Positions 40,527 through 49,597 of a DNA stretch of 64,000 bases are shown here, one piece after another. Source of the stretch: Roseisalinus antarcticus (lineage in GTDB: Bacteria; Pseudomonadota; Alphaproteobacteria; Rhodobacterales; Rhodobacteraceae); assembly GCF_900172355.1 (NCBI RefSeq), contig NZ_FWFZ01000011.1, forward strand, positions 62,001 through 126,000, given 5' to 3'. How positions within the stretch are numbered: position 1 is the stretch's first letter; each line of letters begins with the position of its first letter. The position numbers and the translations under genes are program-made. The notes under the pieces were generated by a model. That model saw only the letters and a program-made list of their open reading frames with translations. It ran no database searches and had not been told where the DNA came from.

Positions 40527-41363
40527 TTACTCCGGGTCGGGCAGCGCCGGCAGGGTCCGCAGGAAGAGGATAATCGCGTCGATATCGTCCTCGGTTGCGT
40601 TGGCGTAATAGGGATAGGGCATCGGCGGCATCATCGGGACGTCGCCGCGCATGCCCGTGGTGATCATCGTCTTGAGCTCCGCGTCGGAGTAGTCGGTGAT
40701 CCCGTCCTCGGGGTGGCTGGTCAGGTTCGGCGCGACAGAGACGCCCCAAGGCCCGTGGAATTCGTAGCCGCCCGCGCCCAGGTGGGTGTCCATCATCGGG
40801 CCTATCTCGCCGAAGGTCGTGTGGCATTCCAGGCAATGGGCCACGGGGCCCGCGAGGTAGCCGCCATACTCGACCGTCACGCCCTGCGGCGGGGCCGAGA
40901 CCGTGGTGATCGGCGGGCCGTAGGCCGGCGGCAGCGGGATGTTGTAGACGCTGGCGCCCGGGTCATTCTCGACCGCGGGGACCGTGCGCAGGTACATCAC
41001 GATGCTCATCACGTCGTCGTCGGACAGGCCGCGATAGAGGCCGATCGGCATCGGCGGGCCGATCACAGTGCCGTCGGGGCGGATGCCTTCGCGGATCGCT
41101 CGGACCAATTCGGCGTCGGACCAGGTGCCGACCCTGCCGGCCGGGGTGATGTTCGCCGCAACGGCGGTGAAGATCGGCAGGTCCTCGACCAGGCGGCCCG
41201 CGAGGTTGCGGTCCATGTCGGCCCCCTGCGGCCCGAGCGGGGTGTGGCAATTCCCACAGCCGGCCAGCCCCTCGACGAGGTATTCGCCGCGGTCAAGGTT
41301 CGGTTCTGCAATGGCAAGATTTGCGGCGAGACCCGCCGAAAGTGCTATGATAATTGCCTTCAT
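40527..41363 (-). CDS. Periplasmic diheme cytochrome c
   Basis: A 278-residue exported protein (signal peptide ends AIA-EP) with two CxxCH heme sites: C36-C39-H40 in AGCGNCHT and C177-C180-H181 in AHCLECHT. Each half has its own cytochrome c fold with a distal Met-containing loop rich in MPP. It resembles cytochrome subunits of membrane-bound alcohol or aldehyde dehydrogenases, but no dehydrogenase adjoins. It is last after the ccm genes that mature it. Confidence 0.9.
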   Translation of the reverse strand: MKAIIIALSAGLAANLAIAEPNLDRGEYLVEGLAGCGNCHTPLGPQGADMDRNLAGRLVEDLPIFTAVAANITPAGRVGTWSDAELVRAIREGIRPDGTVIGPPMPIGLYRGLSDDDVMSIVMYLRTVPAVENDPGASVYNIPLPPAYGPPITTVSAPPQGVTVEYGGYLAGPVAHCLECHTTFGEIGPMMDTHLGAGGYEFHGPWGVSVAPNLTSHPEDGITDYSDAELKTMITTGMRGDVPMMPPMPYPYYANATEDDIDAIILFLRTLPALPDPE

Positions 41364-41430
41364 TGCTCTTCACCCTCTGTTCACGAAAGAGTGTGCCAGC
41401 AATCTGCGTTTTCGAGAAGGATTATTTCGC

Positions 41431-41991
41431 CTATGATCCGCCGCCCTGGGCGGCGGCGTCCAGCGCCCTTTGCAGTTCCGGGGCGAAGCGCCGTTCGTAG
41501 TCGCTGCCGATCAGCGGGCCTGCGAAGCGGTAGAGCACCGTGCCGTCACCATCGACGATGAAGGTCTCCGGCGGGGCGGTCACCCCCCAGTCGATGGCAC
41601 TGCGGCCGCGGGGATCGAAGGGAACGGCGAAGAACGGCGAATCGCTCTCGGCGAGGTAGGCGAGCGCGTTGTCTTCCTGGTCGCGGAAATTCACGCCGAC
41701 GATCCGGATGCCCCGCGCCTCGAGGTCGAGCAGCATGGGATGTTCGGCGCGGCAGGGCGGGCACCAGCTGGCCCAGAAATTGACCAGCGTCACCTCGCCC
41801 GAGGCCAGCGCCGCGGGATCGAGCGCGGGATAGCCCGCGAGCGCCTCGGTGGTGATCGGGGGGGCGGGCCGGCCGATGCGGGTCGAGGGCAGATCGTCGG
41901 GGTTGTCGCGGAACATGCCGCCGAGGAACAGCCCGGCGATCGCGGCGAAGATCGCCGGCGGCAGGATCACGAGGGGAGAGATCTTAGCCAT
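41431..41991 (-). CDS. ccmG: Thiol:disulfide interchange protein CcmG/DsbE
   Basis: A 186-residue membrane-anchored thioredoxin that reduces apocytochrome c before heme attachment. One N-terminal helix (residues 7-26) precedes the thioredoxin domain with C77-P-P-C80 in FWASWCPPC. GVTAPPETFIVDGDG is the CcmG-specific block. It overlaps the end of ccmD by 8 bases. Confidence 0.96.
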   Translation of the reverse strand: MAKISPLVILPPAIFAAIAGLFLGGMFRDNPDDLPSTRIGRPAPPITTEALAGYPALDPAALASGEVTLVNFWASWCPPCRAEHPMLLDLEARGIRIVGVNFRDQEDNALAYLAESDSPFFAVPFDPRGRSAIDWGVTAPPETFIVDGDGTVLYRFAGPLIGSDYERRFAPELQRALDAAAQGGGS

Positions 41992-42130
41992 CGCGGTGCT
42001 CCACGTCTTGCAATTGGCGGCGCACCTTGCGGGCGCGCGCGACGCTGATCCAGACGATGCCGATCAGCAGGGCGATCGAGACGCCGTAGGCCGCCAGAAC
42101 CTCGGTCGCATATTTTCCCAGATCGGGCAT
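41984..42130 (-). CDS. ccmD: Heme exporter protein CcmD
   Basis: A 48-residue single-helix membrane protein (MPDLGKYATEVLAAYG, then a hydrophobic helix and a basic ARARKVRRQL tail), typical of CcmD. It helps release holo-CcmE from the CcmABC complex. Its ATG overlaps the ccmC TGA by one base, and its end overlaps ccmG. Confidence 0.92.
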   Translation of the reverse strand: MPDLGKYATEVLAAYGVSIALLIGIVWISVARARKVRRQLQDVEHRDG

Positions 42131-42876
42131 CAGGCGCGGGCCTCGGGGGCGGCGCGGCGCGAGCGGGCCAGCAGGGCGCGGGTGCGGCGGACCCGGATCT
42201 CGGTCTGGGTGCGCAGCAGCACCAGCGCCAGGAACAGCAGCACGAAGCCGGCTAGGGACAGCAGCAGCGGGTAATAGAACACGTCGGCCACGTTTTCCTC
42301 TGCATCGAGCGACAGCGACGCGCCCTGGTGCAGGCCCTGGTTCCAGAACAGGACCGCATAGCGCGAGAGAACGGCAAAGACCGAGCCGACGATGCAGAGG
42401 ACCGCCGTCAGGTCGGCGGCGGTATCCGGGTCGTCGATCGCCTGCCAGAGGGCCACATAGCCGAGGTAGAACAGGAACAGGATCAGGAACGAGGTCAGCC
42501 GCGGGTCCCAGGCCCACCAGGTGCCCCACATGGGCTGGCCCCAGATCGCCCCGGTGAAGAGCGCCAACAGCGTCATGACGATGCCCACCGGCGCCGCCGC
42601 ACGGGCGGCCAGCGCCGAGACATGGTGGCGCCGGACAAGCCAGATCAGCGAGGCCACCAGCATCATCACCCAGGTGTTGATCGCCATCATCGCCGAGGGG
42701 ACGTGCAGGTAGATGATCTTGACCGTCGAGCCCTGCCGGTAGTCGTCCGGCGTGAAGAAGAACCCCCAGATCAGCGCCCCGACGATGGCCACGCCTGCGG
42801 CCGCGAACAGCCACGGGATCACCGGGGTCGTGGTCGCGATGAACTTCTTGGGGTTGGCGTATTCCCAGATCGACAT
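42130..42876 (-). CDS. ccmC: Heme ABC transporter permease CcmC
   Basis: A 248-residue membrane protein with six helices that loads heme onto CcmE. The tryptophan-rich heme-handling motif WGTWWAWDPRL and flanking His residues (YLHVPSAM, LHQGAS) are present. It is coupled to ccmD and lies 40 bases from ccmB. ccmE itself is not in this window. Confidence 0.96.
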   Translation of the reverse strand: MSIWEYANPKKFIATTTPVIPWLFAAAGVAIVGALIWGFFFTPDDYRQGSTVKIIYLHVPSAMMAINTWVMMLVASLIWLVRRHHVSALAARAAAPVGIVMTLLALFTGAIWGQPMWGTWWAWDPRLTSFLILFLFYLGYVALWQAIDDPDTAADLTAVLCIVGSVFAVLSRYAVLFWNQGLHQGASLSLDAEENVADVFYYPLLLSLAGFVLLFLALVLLRTQTEIRVRRTRALLARSRRAAPEARA

Positions 42877-42916
42877 GGGGGTTATCTAGCCCTCGTGGTG
42901 GCGCGGCTCAATGGCT

Positions 42917-43573
42917 TCACCGCAGATTGACGCGCAATGCCGCAGCCGCCGCGAAGGGCAGCAGGGCAATGGTGCCGAAGGTGATCCCCGCCATGAACAG
43001 CAGCGGTGTCGTCGCGCCCGTGCCCTCGGCCCCGCGGCGCACGGCCTCGGCGCCGAAGATCAGCGTCGGCACATAGAGCGGCAGCACCAGAAGCGACATC
43101 AGCAGCCCTCCGCGTCGAAGGCCGACGGTCAGCGCCGCGCCGAAGGTGCCGATCATCGACAGCGCTGGCGTCCCCAGCGCCAGCGACGCAAGCAGCCAGA
43201 CATAGGCCTCGGGCGCGAGTGTCAGCAGGAACCCCAGCACCGGCGCGGCCAGCGTCAGCGGCAGGCCGGTGGTGACCCAATGGGCCAGCGCCTTCATCAG
43301 CGCGACCGCCTCCAGCGGCAGCGGCGAGGTCGCCAGCAATGGCAGCGAGCCGTCCTCCCAGTCGAGCGCGAAGATCCGATCCAGCGACAGCAGCGCCGCC
43401 AGCAGCGCCGCGACCCACAGGATGCCGGGGGCAATCCGCGTCAGGACGGCCGCCTCGGGTCCGACGCCAAAGGGGACCAGCACCACCACGATCAGGAAAA
43501 AGGCCAGGCCCAGGCCAAAGCCGCCCCCGGCCCGCACAGCGAGCGTCATGTCCCGCAGCAGCAGCGCGATCAC
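42917..43573 (-). CDS. ccmB: Heme exporter protein CcmB
   Basis: A 218-residue permease with six helices. It begins with GTG ([16 protein letters not shown]), which matches family N-termini, has GAGG at 7-base spacing and overlaps the ccmA stop (GTGA). An upstream Met 12 codons earlier lies inside ccmA and was rejected. [20 protein letters not shown] and [10 protein letters not shown] are typical blocks. It works with CcmA and CcmC. Confidence 0.94.
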   Translation of the reverse strand: MIALLLRDMTLAVRAGGGFGLGLAFFLIVVVLVPFGVGPEAAVLTRIAPGILWVAALLAALLSLDRIFALDWEDGSLPLLATSPLPLEAVALMKALAHWVTTGLPLTLAAPVLGFLLTLAPEAYVWLLASLALGTPALSMIGTFGAALTVGLRRGGLLMSLLVLPLYVPTLIFGAEAVRRGAEGTGATTPLLFMAGITFGTIALLPFAAAAALRVNLR

Positions 43574-44184
43574 AGAAAGGCCTCGTCCGCACCGCCGCCG
43601 GCATCCCATGCGGCGGCATAGGGCGTAAGGTCCAGTTCCGGCGCCTCAAGGCCCAGGTCGATATGGGTCGCGATCACCGCGCAGCCGCCGCCCGCCAGGT
43701 GGGTGTCGCGCAGGAAGGTCGCGAACATCCTCACCGAAAACCGGTCGAGCGACACTGTCGGCTCGTCCAGGAACAGCACCGGGCGGCCCACGACGCCCAG
43801 CCGCGCAAGCCCCGTCCGCCGCTTTTGGCCCGCCGAGAGCGTGCCCGCGAGGCGGTCGCGCAGCTCTGTCAGCTCGAACGCCTCGAACACCGCGTCAGTG
43901 AGTTTTCCGCCATGGACTTCGGCCCAGAAGGCCAGGTTCTCGGCCACGGTCAGCTGCGCCTTGATCCCGTCCGCATGGCTGGCATAGGCGCCGGCGCCCT
44001 CCGCCATCTCGATGCGGCCCGAGAGGGGCGGCTGAAGCCCCGCGAGCGTGCGCAGCAGCGTCGTCTTGCCGATCCCGTTCGGCCCCCGCAGGACCAGCGC
44101 CTCGCCGGCCGCGAGGGTGAAGGACACACCCGACAGGACCGGCATGCCCCCGCGGGCAACAGAGAGGTTTTCGACGCTCAACAT
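43570..44184 (-). CDS. ccmA: Heme ABC exporter ATP-binding protein CcmA
   Basis: A 204-residue ABC ATPase. Walker A is [14 protein letters not shown], the signature is LSAGQKRR, and Walker B is [12 protein letters not shown]. It drives release of heme-loaded CcmE. It is first of the ccm genes in a run that continues from the sec genes upstream. Confidence 0.96.
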   Translation of the reverse strand: MLSVENLSVARGGMPVLSGVSFTLAAGEALVLRGPNGIGKTTLLRTLAGLQPPLSGRIEMAEGAGAYASHADGIKAQLTVAENLAFWAEVHGGKLTDAVFEAFELTELRDRLAGTLSAGQKRRTGLARLGVVGRPVLFLDEPTVSLDRFSVRMFATFLRDTHLAGGGCAVIATHIDLGLEAPELDLTPYAAAWDAGGGADEAFL

Positions 44185-44220
44185 GCAGCGGATCTATCCC
44201 AGGGCGCGGGGCAGCGAAAG

Positions 44221-44574
44221 TCAAACCGGGCGCAACGCCACCGCCACCCGCCGGCCCTCGGAGAGCAGCACGTTGTAGCTGCGCGCGGCGGCGGGCGAGG
44301 ACATGGGCTCGGCCCCGATGCCGGCCTGTTCGAGAGCCTCGCGGAGGGGTCCGGGCAGGTGTGCGATCTCGGCCCCGGTGCCGACCAGGATCACGTCCAC
44401 CGACCCGGCCAGCGCCAGCAGGGTCTCGGCGTCCTCGACCCCGCCCCAGGATTGCACGCCATGCGGCGACACGACCACCGCGCCCGACACGACCTCTCCG
44501 CCGATGCGGAAGAACCCCGGGCCATAGCCGTCGATCGGCCTGGAGTCGTTGTAGACGATTTCGTTCAGGCGCAT
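44221..44574 (-). CDS. Mth938-like domain protein (DUF498)
   Basis: A 117-residue single-domain protein of the Mth938/NDUFAF3 type: YNDSRPIDGYGPGFFRIGGE, a VVVSPHGVQSW strand, and TGAEIAHLPGPLREAL. Eukaryotic relatives assist complex I assembly, but the bacterial role is not settled. It lies 11 bases from the permease gene upstream and just ahead of ccmA, an arrangement I recall from other Rhodobacteraceae. Confidence 0.88.
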   Translation of the reverse strand: MRLNEIVYNDSRPIDGYGPGFFRIGGEVVSGAVVVSPHGVQSWGGVEDAETLLALAGSVDVILVGTGAEIAHLPGPLREALEQAGIGAEPMSSPAAARSYNVLLSEGRRVAVALRPV

Positions 44575-44585
44575 GGTCGTGTTCC

Positions 44586-45314
44586 TCAGGTCCAGATGGG
44601 CAGGCCCGACAAGGCGGAGCCGGCAATGACGATGTAGCCCGCCATACGGTAGAGCCGCGGGCGCTCGGGGTCAAAGAGGCGCCCGCCGATGGCATTGCCA
44701 AGGGCATTGGGCAATGTCAGCAGGACGCCGGTCAGGATGGCGGGGCTGGCCAGGTTGCCCGAGCCCCAGAAGACGACGATCAGCGCCATGTCGGTCAGCA
44801 GCAGGTAAAGCAGCGTGTTGGCACGGATGACGGCGGCCGGCAGGGGGCTGGCCATGTAGAACAGGATCACGGGCGGCCCCGCGATGCCGGCCACCCCGCC
44901 CAGAAGGCCCGACAGGATGCCGGTTCCGATGATTTTCGGCGGCGTCAGCTGTCCCCTGTAACGCACGCCCGCCACCAGCAGCGCCAGCAACACCAACGAG
45001 ACGATCGAGACCGTGAACCGGAAGACATCGGGGCTCGCGAGTGTCAGAAGCGCCACCCCCGCGGGCAAGCCGATCACAAGGCCGATCCCCAGACGCCGCA
45101 GGTCGGGGATGCGGGCCGCCCGCCAGGCGCCGGGCACGCCGGGCAGCGGACCGGCGAGATCCATCAGCAGAAGGGTCGTGATCGCCGCGAAGGGCTCCAG
45201 CACCTGCCCCGCCACCGGCAGGTAGACCATGGCCGTGCCGAACCCGGTAAAGCCGCGCACCAGCCCGGCCAGCAGCGCGGCCGGCGCAAGCCACCAGAGC
45301 AGCTCGACCGCCAT
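44586..45314 (-). CDS. TauE/SafE-family permease
   Basis: A 242-residue membrane protein with about eight helices. The two pseudo-repeats begin with GFTGFGTAM (near residue 21) and GGVAGIAGPPVILFYM (near residue 135), the usual TauE/SafE pattern. Family members export sulfite or organosulfur anions, but the substrate here is unknown. It lies between secF and the Mth938-like gene on the same strand. Confidence 0.9.
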   Translation of the reverse strand: MAVELLWWLAPAALLAGLVRGFTGFGTAMVYLPVAGQVLEPFAAITTLLLMDLAGPLPGVPGAWRAARIPDLRRLGIGLVIGLPAGVALLTLASPDVFRFTVSIVSLVLLALLVAGVRYRGQLTPPKIIGTGILSGLLGGVAGIAGPPVILFYMASPLPAAVIRANTLLYLLLTDMALIVVFWGSGNLASPAILTGVLLTLPNALGNAIGGRLFDPERPRLYRMAGYIVIAGSALSGLPIWT

Positions 45315-45348
45315 GTCAGATGTGCGGCGGCGGTAAGACTCGGTGGTC

Positions 45349-45370
45349 CAGAATATTCGCGAATATTCTG
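45349..45370. repeat. Perfect 22-bp AT-rich palindrome
   Basis: Two arms of CAGAATATTCG in inverted orientation with no spacer, in the 66-base gap between secF and the permease. It is far more AT-rich than its surroundings and has no T tract, so it is a poor intrinsic terminator. It may be a protein-binding site. Confidence 0.7.
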
Positions 45371-45380
45371 ACGCGCCCTG

Positions 45381-46349
45381 TCACGACGGGTCCGAGCCGA
45401 ATTGCGTGCCGGCCTTGGGGTCGGGCTTGGACCAATCCCGCTTGACGCCCAGTTGCAGCAGGATCGTGGAGGCCACGAAGATCGACGAATAGGTCCCCAC
45501 GATCACGCCCCAGATCATCGCGAAGACGAAGCCCCGGATCACGTCCCCGCCCAGCACGAACAGCGCGATCAGCGCGACCAGCGTTGTGAACGAGGTCATG
45601 AACGTTCGGCTGAGGGTCTCGTTGATCGACAGGTTCAGCACATCCTGCAGATCGCGGTTCTTGAACCGCCGCAGGTTCTCGCGCACCCGGTCGAACACGA
45701 CAACCGTGTCGTTGAGCGAGTAGCCCACGATCGTCAGCAGCGCCGCGATGATCGCCAGATCGAACCGGATCCCGATCTCGGAGAAGATGCCCAGCGTCAG
45801 CACCACATCATGCACAAGGGCCACCACGGCGCCCAGGGCGAACTGCCATTCGAACCGCAGCCAGATGTAGATCAGCACAGCGCCGATCGCCAGCACGACG
45901 GCCAGGATCGCGGTGGTGATCAATTCGCCCGAGACCGTCGGGCCCACCGATTCGACCGCTGTGAAGCGGATGTCGGGCACGATCTCCTGCAGCACCGCCT
46001 CGACCTCGGCGATGGTGTCGGCCGAGACCGATTCCTGGCCTTCCTGCGCCTGGATCGAGATCGACACCACGTTCTTGTCGGCGCCGAAGCTCGGGTCGAA
46101 CACCTCGGTGATCGACACGTCCCCCAGCCCCAGCTGATCGAGCGCCGTGCGGTAGCCGCCCACGTCGATCGGCTGCGCGCTCTCGGCGCGGATCGTCGTG
46201 CCGCCGGCAAAGTCGATCCCGTAGTTCAGCCCCCGCACGCCGAACGAGATCAGCGCCAGCACGATCATGAAACCGGAAATGCCCAGCCACAGCTTCGAGC
46301 GCGAGAAGAAATCCCAGTTGGTCTCTTGCGGAACAAGTCTCAGGCGCAT
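45381..46349 (-). CDS. secF: Protein translocase subunit SecF
   Basis: A 322-residue six-helix membrane protein that with SecD uses the proton gradient to pull proteins across the membrane. GIDFAGGTTIRAESA, GYSLNDTVVVFDRVREN and LSRTFMTSFTTL are conserved blocks. It starts 3 bases after secD ends. Confidence 0.97.
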   Translation of the reverse strand: MRLRLVPQETNWDFFSRSKLWLGISGFMIVLALISFGVRGLNYGIDFAGGTTIRAESAQPIDVGGYRTALDQLGLGDVSITEVFDPSFGADKNVVSISIQAQEGQESVSADTIAEVEAVLQEIVPDIRFTAVESVGPTVSGELITTAILAVVLAIGAVLIYIWLRFEWQFALGAVVALVHDVVLTLGIFSEIGIRFDLAIIAALLTIVGYSLNDTVVVFDRVRENLRRFKNRDLQDVLNLSINETLSRTFMTSFTTLVALIALFVLGGDVIRGFVFAMIWGVIVGTYSSIFVASTILLQLGVKRDWSKPDPKAGTQFGSDPS

Positions 46350-46352
46350 GGG

Positions 46353-48017
46353 TCAGACCTCGATGGTTTTCGGGCGGCGGCGGTCGAACCACGTGGCGAT
46401 CAGCACGCGCGTCACGAAGATCGCGGTGAAGACCGACGTGATGATCCCGAGCCCCAGCGTGATGGCAAAGCCCCGCACCGGCCCCGACCCCATGGCGAAC
46501 AGGATCACGGCCGTGATGAAGGTGGTGATGTTGGCGTCGATGATCGCCGAGAGCGCCTTCTCGTAGCCCAGAGAGATCGCCCGGCTCGGCCCTTTGGCGG
46601 TCTTGAGCTCTTCGCGGATCCGCTCGAACACCAGCACGTTGGCGTCCACCGCCATGCCGATGGTCAGCACGATCCCCGCGATTCCCGGCAGGGTCAGCGT
46701 CGCGCCGATCAGGCTCAGCAGGCCGAAGATCAGGCCCACGTTGACCAGCAGGGCGATATTGGCGAAGAGGCCGAAGAGGCCGTAGCTCAGGGCCATGAAC
46801 ACCATGACGGCCGCGAAGGCCACGATGCAGGCGATGGTGCCCGCGTCGATGCTGTCCTGCCCCAGCTCCGGGCCGATGGTCCGTTCCTCGAGGAACGTGA
46901 GCTCGGCGGGCAGCGCCCCGGCCCGCAACAACACGGCAAGGTCGGTCGATTCCTCGACCGTGAAATCGCCCATGATGATGCCGGACCCGCCCCGGATCGC
47001 CTCGTTGATCCGCGGCGCGCTGATCACCTCGTCATCGAGCACGATGGCGAAGGGCGCCCCCACGTTGGCCGCCGTGTAGTCACCAAACCGGCGCGCGCCG
47101 GTCGGATTGAACCGGAAGCTGACTGCGGGCCGGTTGTTCTGATCGAACGACGGCTGGGCATCCACCAGATCCTCGCCCGAGACCACAGGCGCGGTCTCGA
47201 CGATGGCATAGCTGTCGGCGCCCTGGCTCGGGAAGGGCAGCAACTCTTCGCCGGCGCCCACCTGGGTGTTGGGGTCCGACACCGTGCCCACCACGGGGCG
47301 GAACGACAGCTGAGCGGTGGTGCCGATGATCGCCTTCAACTCGGCGGCGGAGCCGACGCCGGGGACCTGGATCAGGATCCGGTCGTCGCCCTGGCGCTGG
47401 ATCGCGGGTTCGCGGGTGCCCACCTCGTCGATCCGGCGGCGGATGATCTCCAGCGACTGGCGCACGGTGCGTTCGTCCGTCGCGGCCCGCTCGGCGTCGC
47501 TGAGGCCGATGATGATGTCCGCGCCCTCGGCCCGCGCCTCGATGTCCATCGCGCCCACACCGGTGAGGCTGACCACCGGGCGGGCGAGCCCGCGCACCAG
47601 CTCCAGCGCACGGTCGGCGCCGGTCGGGTCCGAGATCCGCACCCGCAGCTCGTCCGGGGCGGAGGCTTCGCGGGTGACAAAGCCGACCACGTCGCGCTCG
47701 GCCGCCAGGGTGTCGCGCACCTCGGGCCACATGCTTTCCATCCGCGTCTCGTAGACGTCGGACACTTTGACCTCGGCCAGCAGATGGGCCCCGCCGCGCA
47801 GGTCGAGGCCGAGGTTCACCAGCCCGTCGGGCAGGAACGACGGCCACTGGCCGGCCTGCGCCGCGAGCGCCTCGTTCGAAAGTCCGGTGGCGATGACGGA
47901 TTCGGCGTCGTTCGACACTTCCACGCGGGAATAGAAGGCGTTCGGCAAGGCCAGCAGAAGCCCCGCAGCCACGACCACCCAGATCAATACCCGCCGCCAA
48001 AGAGGGATGTTCAGCAT
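46353..48017 (-). CDS. secD: Protein translocase subunit SecD
   Basis: A 554-residue partner of SecF. The large periplasmic P1 domain contains LGLDLRGGAHLL and the head subdomain with DEVISAPRINEAIRGG. The membrane domain includes GMAVDANVLVFERIREE. It starts 10 bases after the SecD-like periplasmic protein gene. Confidence 0.97.
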   Translation of the reverse strand: MLNIPLWRRVLIWVVVAAGLLLALPNAFYSRVEVSNDAESVIATGLSNEALAAQAGQWPSFLPDGLVNLGLDLRGGAHLLAEVKVSDVYETRMESMWPEVRDTLAAERDVVGFVTREASAPDELRVRISDPTGADRALELVRGLARPVVSLTGVGAMDIEARAEGADIIIGLSDAERAATDERTVRQSLEIIRRRIDEVGTREPAIQRQGDDRILIQVPGVGSAAELKAIIGTTAQLSFRPVVGTVSDPNTQVGAGEELLPFPSQGADSYAIVETAPVVSGEDLVDAQPSFDQNNRPAVSFRFNPTGARRFGDYTAANVGAPFAIVLDDEVISAPRINEAIRGGSGIIMGDFTVEESTDLAVLLRAGALPAELTFLEERTIGPELGQDSIDAGTIACIVAFAAVMVFMALSYGLFGLFANIALLVNVGLIFGLLSLIGATLTLPGIAGIVLTIGMAVDANVLVFERIREELKTAKGPSRAISLGYEKALSAIIDANITTFITAVILFAMGSGPVRGFAITLGLGIITSVFTAIFVTRVLIATWFDRRRPKTIEV

Positions 48018-48027
48018 CGCTCGTCCT

Positions 48028-48636
48028 TCACTTCTCGCCCGCAGCGCACGCCACGCGATCTACCACGGCGATCCGCAGCTGCAAGGGCAAGGGCGCCGCC
48101 AGCCCTCGCGACATGTCGTCCGGGTCCAGCCCGCCGAGCCCGCCGGAAATGGCCAGCCGGCCACCGCGGATCGGCTCCATCACCCGGGGGGTGGCGATCA
48201 CCGCGCCGTCGACCGCCACCGCCAAGGCGCGGCCCACCCGCTCGGTCGTGATCCGTTCCGGCGAAGCGGCGTCGCGGGACGCGCGCGTCAGCACCAGCGC
48301 TGGCCCGGCGACCTCGACGCGGACCTCCGCCCGGTCGATCGCCACGTCGTGGATCAAGGCCGCGCCGGTGTCGGCATTGTCATCCACCGCGTGAAACGAC
48401 AGCCGCCCCGGCGCCGTGAACAGCGCCTCTCGGGCCGCGATGTCCCAGGAACCGGGAACCGTCACCGTCCGCCCGTCCACCGTCGCACCAAGCTCGCCGA
48501 CCCGCGCCGTCAGCGCCGCCGCGATCGCCGGGACCTGGCCGGCCGCGCCGCCCTGAAGCGTCACCGCAAAACACCCCTCCTGGCCGGCCGCGGTGCCGGT
48601 CGTCAGGGCCAGGGCAAGCGCGGCGCGGGGTATCAT
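48028..48636 (-). CDS. Periplasmic SecD P1-head-like protein
   Basis: A 202-residue exported protein (signal peptide near residues 1-19) with no membrane domain. GAVIATPRVMEPIRGGRLAISGG matches the SecD head segment DEVISAPRINEAIRGG in the same operon. It looks like a free-standing copy of the P1 head subdomain. It lies between yajC and secD with a 4-base overlap (ATGA) to yajC, so it probably serves the SecDF-YajC complex, perhaps as an accessory substrate-holding part. That role is inferred. Confidence 0.82.
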   Translation of the reverse strand: MIPRAALALALTTGTAAGQEGCFAVTLQGGAAGQVPAIAAALTARVGELGATVDGRTVTVPGSWDIAAREALFTAPGRLSFHAVDDNADTGAALIHDVAIDRAEVRVEVAGPALVLTRASRDAASPERITTERVGRALAVAVDGAVIATPRVMEPIRGGRLAISGGLGGLDPDDMSRGLAAPLPLQLRIAVVDRVACAAGEK

Positions 48637-48920
48637 CCCTTGGCGGGCTCTGTCTTGCTGACAACCTGCGCGACCGTCGAGCGCACGACGCGGACATGCA
48701 CGCCCTGGGCAAGCTCGACCTCGAGTTCGTTGTCGTCCTTGACCTTGGAGACCTTGCCGATCAGCCCGCCCTGCGTCACGACCTGGTCACCGCGGCGGAG
48801 CGCCTTGACCATGGCCTGATGGTCCTTGAGCTTTTTCTGCTGGGGCCGGATGAGCAGGAAATACATGATCGCGAAGATCAGGATCAGCGGGATGAACTGG
48901 GCGATTGCGCCACCTTGCAT
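48633..48920 (-). CDS. yajC: Preprotein translocase accessory subunit YajC
   Basis: A 95-residue protein with one N-terminal membrane helix (FIPLILIFAIMYFLLI), the RPQQKKLKDHQAM motif and a small beta-rich domain (GDQVVTQGGLIGKVSKV). It is first gene of the yajC-secD-secF run. The longer upstream frame is low-complexity and was rejected. Confidence 0.96.
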   Translation of the reverse strand: MQGGAIAQFIPLILIFAIMYFLLIRPQQKKLKDHQAMVKALRRGDQVVTQGGLIGKVSKVKDDNELEVELAQGVHVRVVRSTVAQVVSKTEPAKG

Positions 48921-49597
48921 GGGAACCTCGTCTGTCGGTTGCGGGGCGCGAGCCCCCTGGTTGCGCAGCCATATGGACATCTTGCGCCCCGGACGCAACG
49001 CCGGACCCCTTTCTGTCGCACCTTTCCCCTGCCGGCCCCGCCGGAACACAACCGTCGGGGCGGGCTTTCCGCGCCTCATGCATGAGAAAGGGCTGGCCCT
49101 CGGGATCAGGAAAGAGCCCCACCTCGTTGAGGAGAAAAGGCTCGCGCGATTCGACCTGGCTTGCGCACCTCGGGCCACGCCGACGATCCACCCGGCGCCG
49201 CTCCGTCTGGTCCGGGCCAGGCCGGGCCGGGCCGGGCCGGGCCGGGAAAATCTGCCGGCGGTCAGTCTGATCGGCCAGAGCCTGAACCCATGAGGGGCGG
49301 CCGCAGAAATGATTGCGACATGGCTGGCGCAAGCGGCGTTGCCGAAAAGGCCCGCGCATCGCGAGATCAACGTCAGCATCGCTTTCGGGCCACGACATGA
49401 GGGGGCGCCTCCGGACCATCGGTCGCCTCCCGGGCCCTTTCTCATCCGGGCAAGGCCGCGCATGCAGATTTTTCACAGGGTCCGATGCGCCCTTGGCCCC
49501 GCCCCGGCCTGCACATGGGCGCCGATCCGCCCCCCTTTCCCCCTCCGCCCGGATCGGGCATAGACCCGGCAACGATAGCCCACCCGAGGACCCCCCC
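48921..49597. other. 677-base gap between divergent yajC and serS
   Basis: GC-rich DNA holding the divergent promoters of yajC and serS. Open frames on both strands look like noise. It contains a short tandem repeat at 49221-49246. No RNA gene or riboswitch could be recognised. Confidence 0.6.
49221..49246. repeat. Five-base tandem repeat (GCCGG)
   Basis: Five consecutive GCCGG units, with a further imperfect unit on the left, in the yajC-serS gap. Slippage could change its length. Confidence 0.85.

Noticed and set aside
45349-45370. The 22-bp palindrome as a dif site or intrinsic terminator.
   Set aside because: A dif site is about 28 bases with distinct XerC and XerD halves, which are not seen, and there is no T tract for termination.
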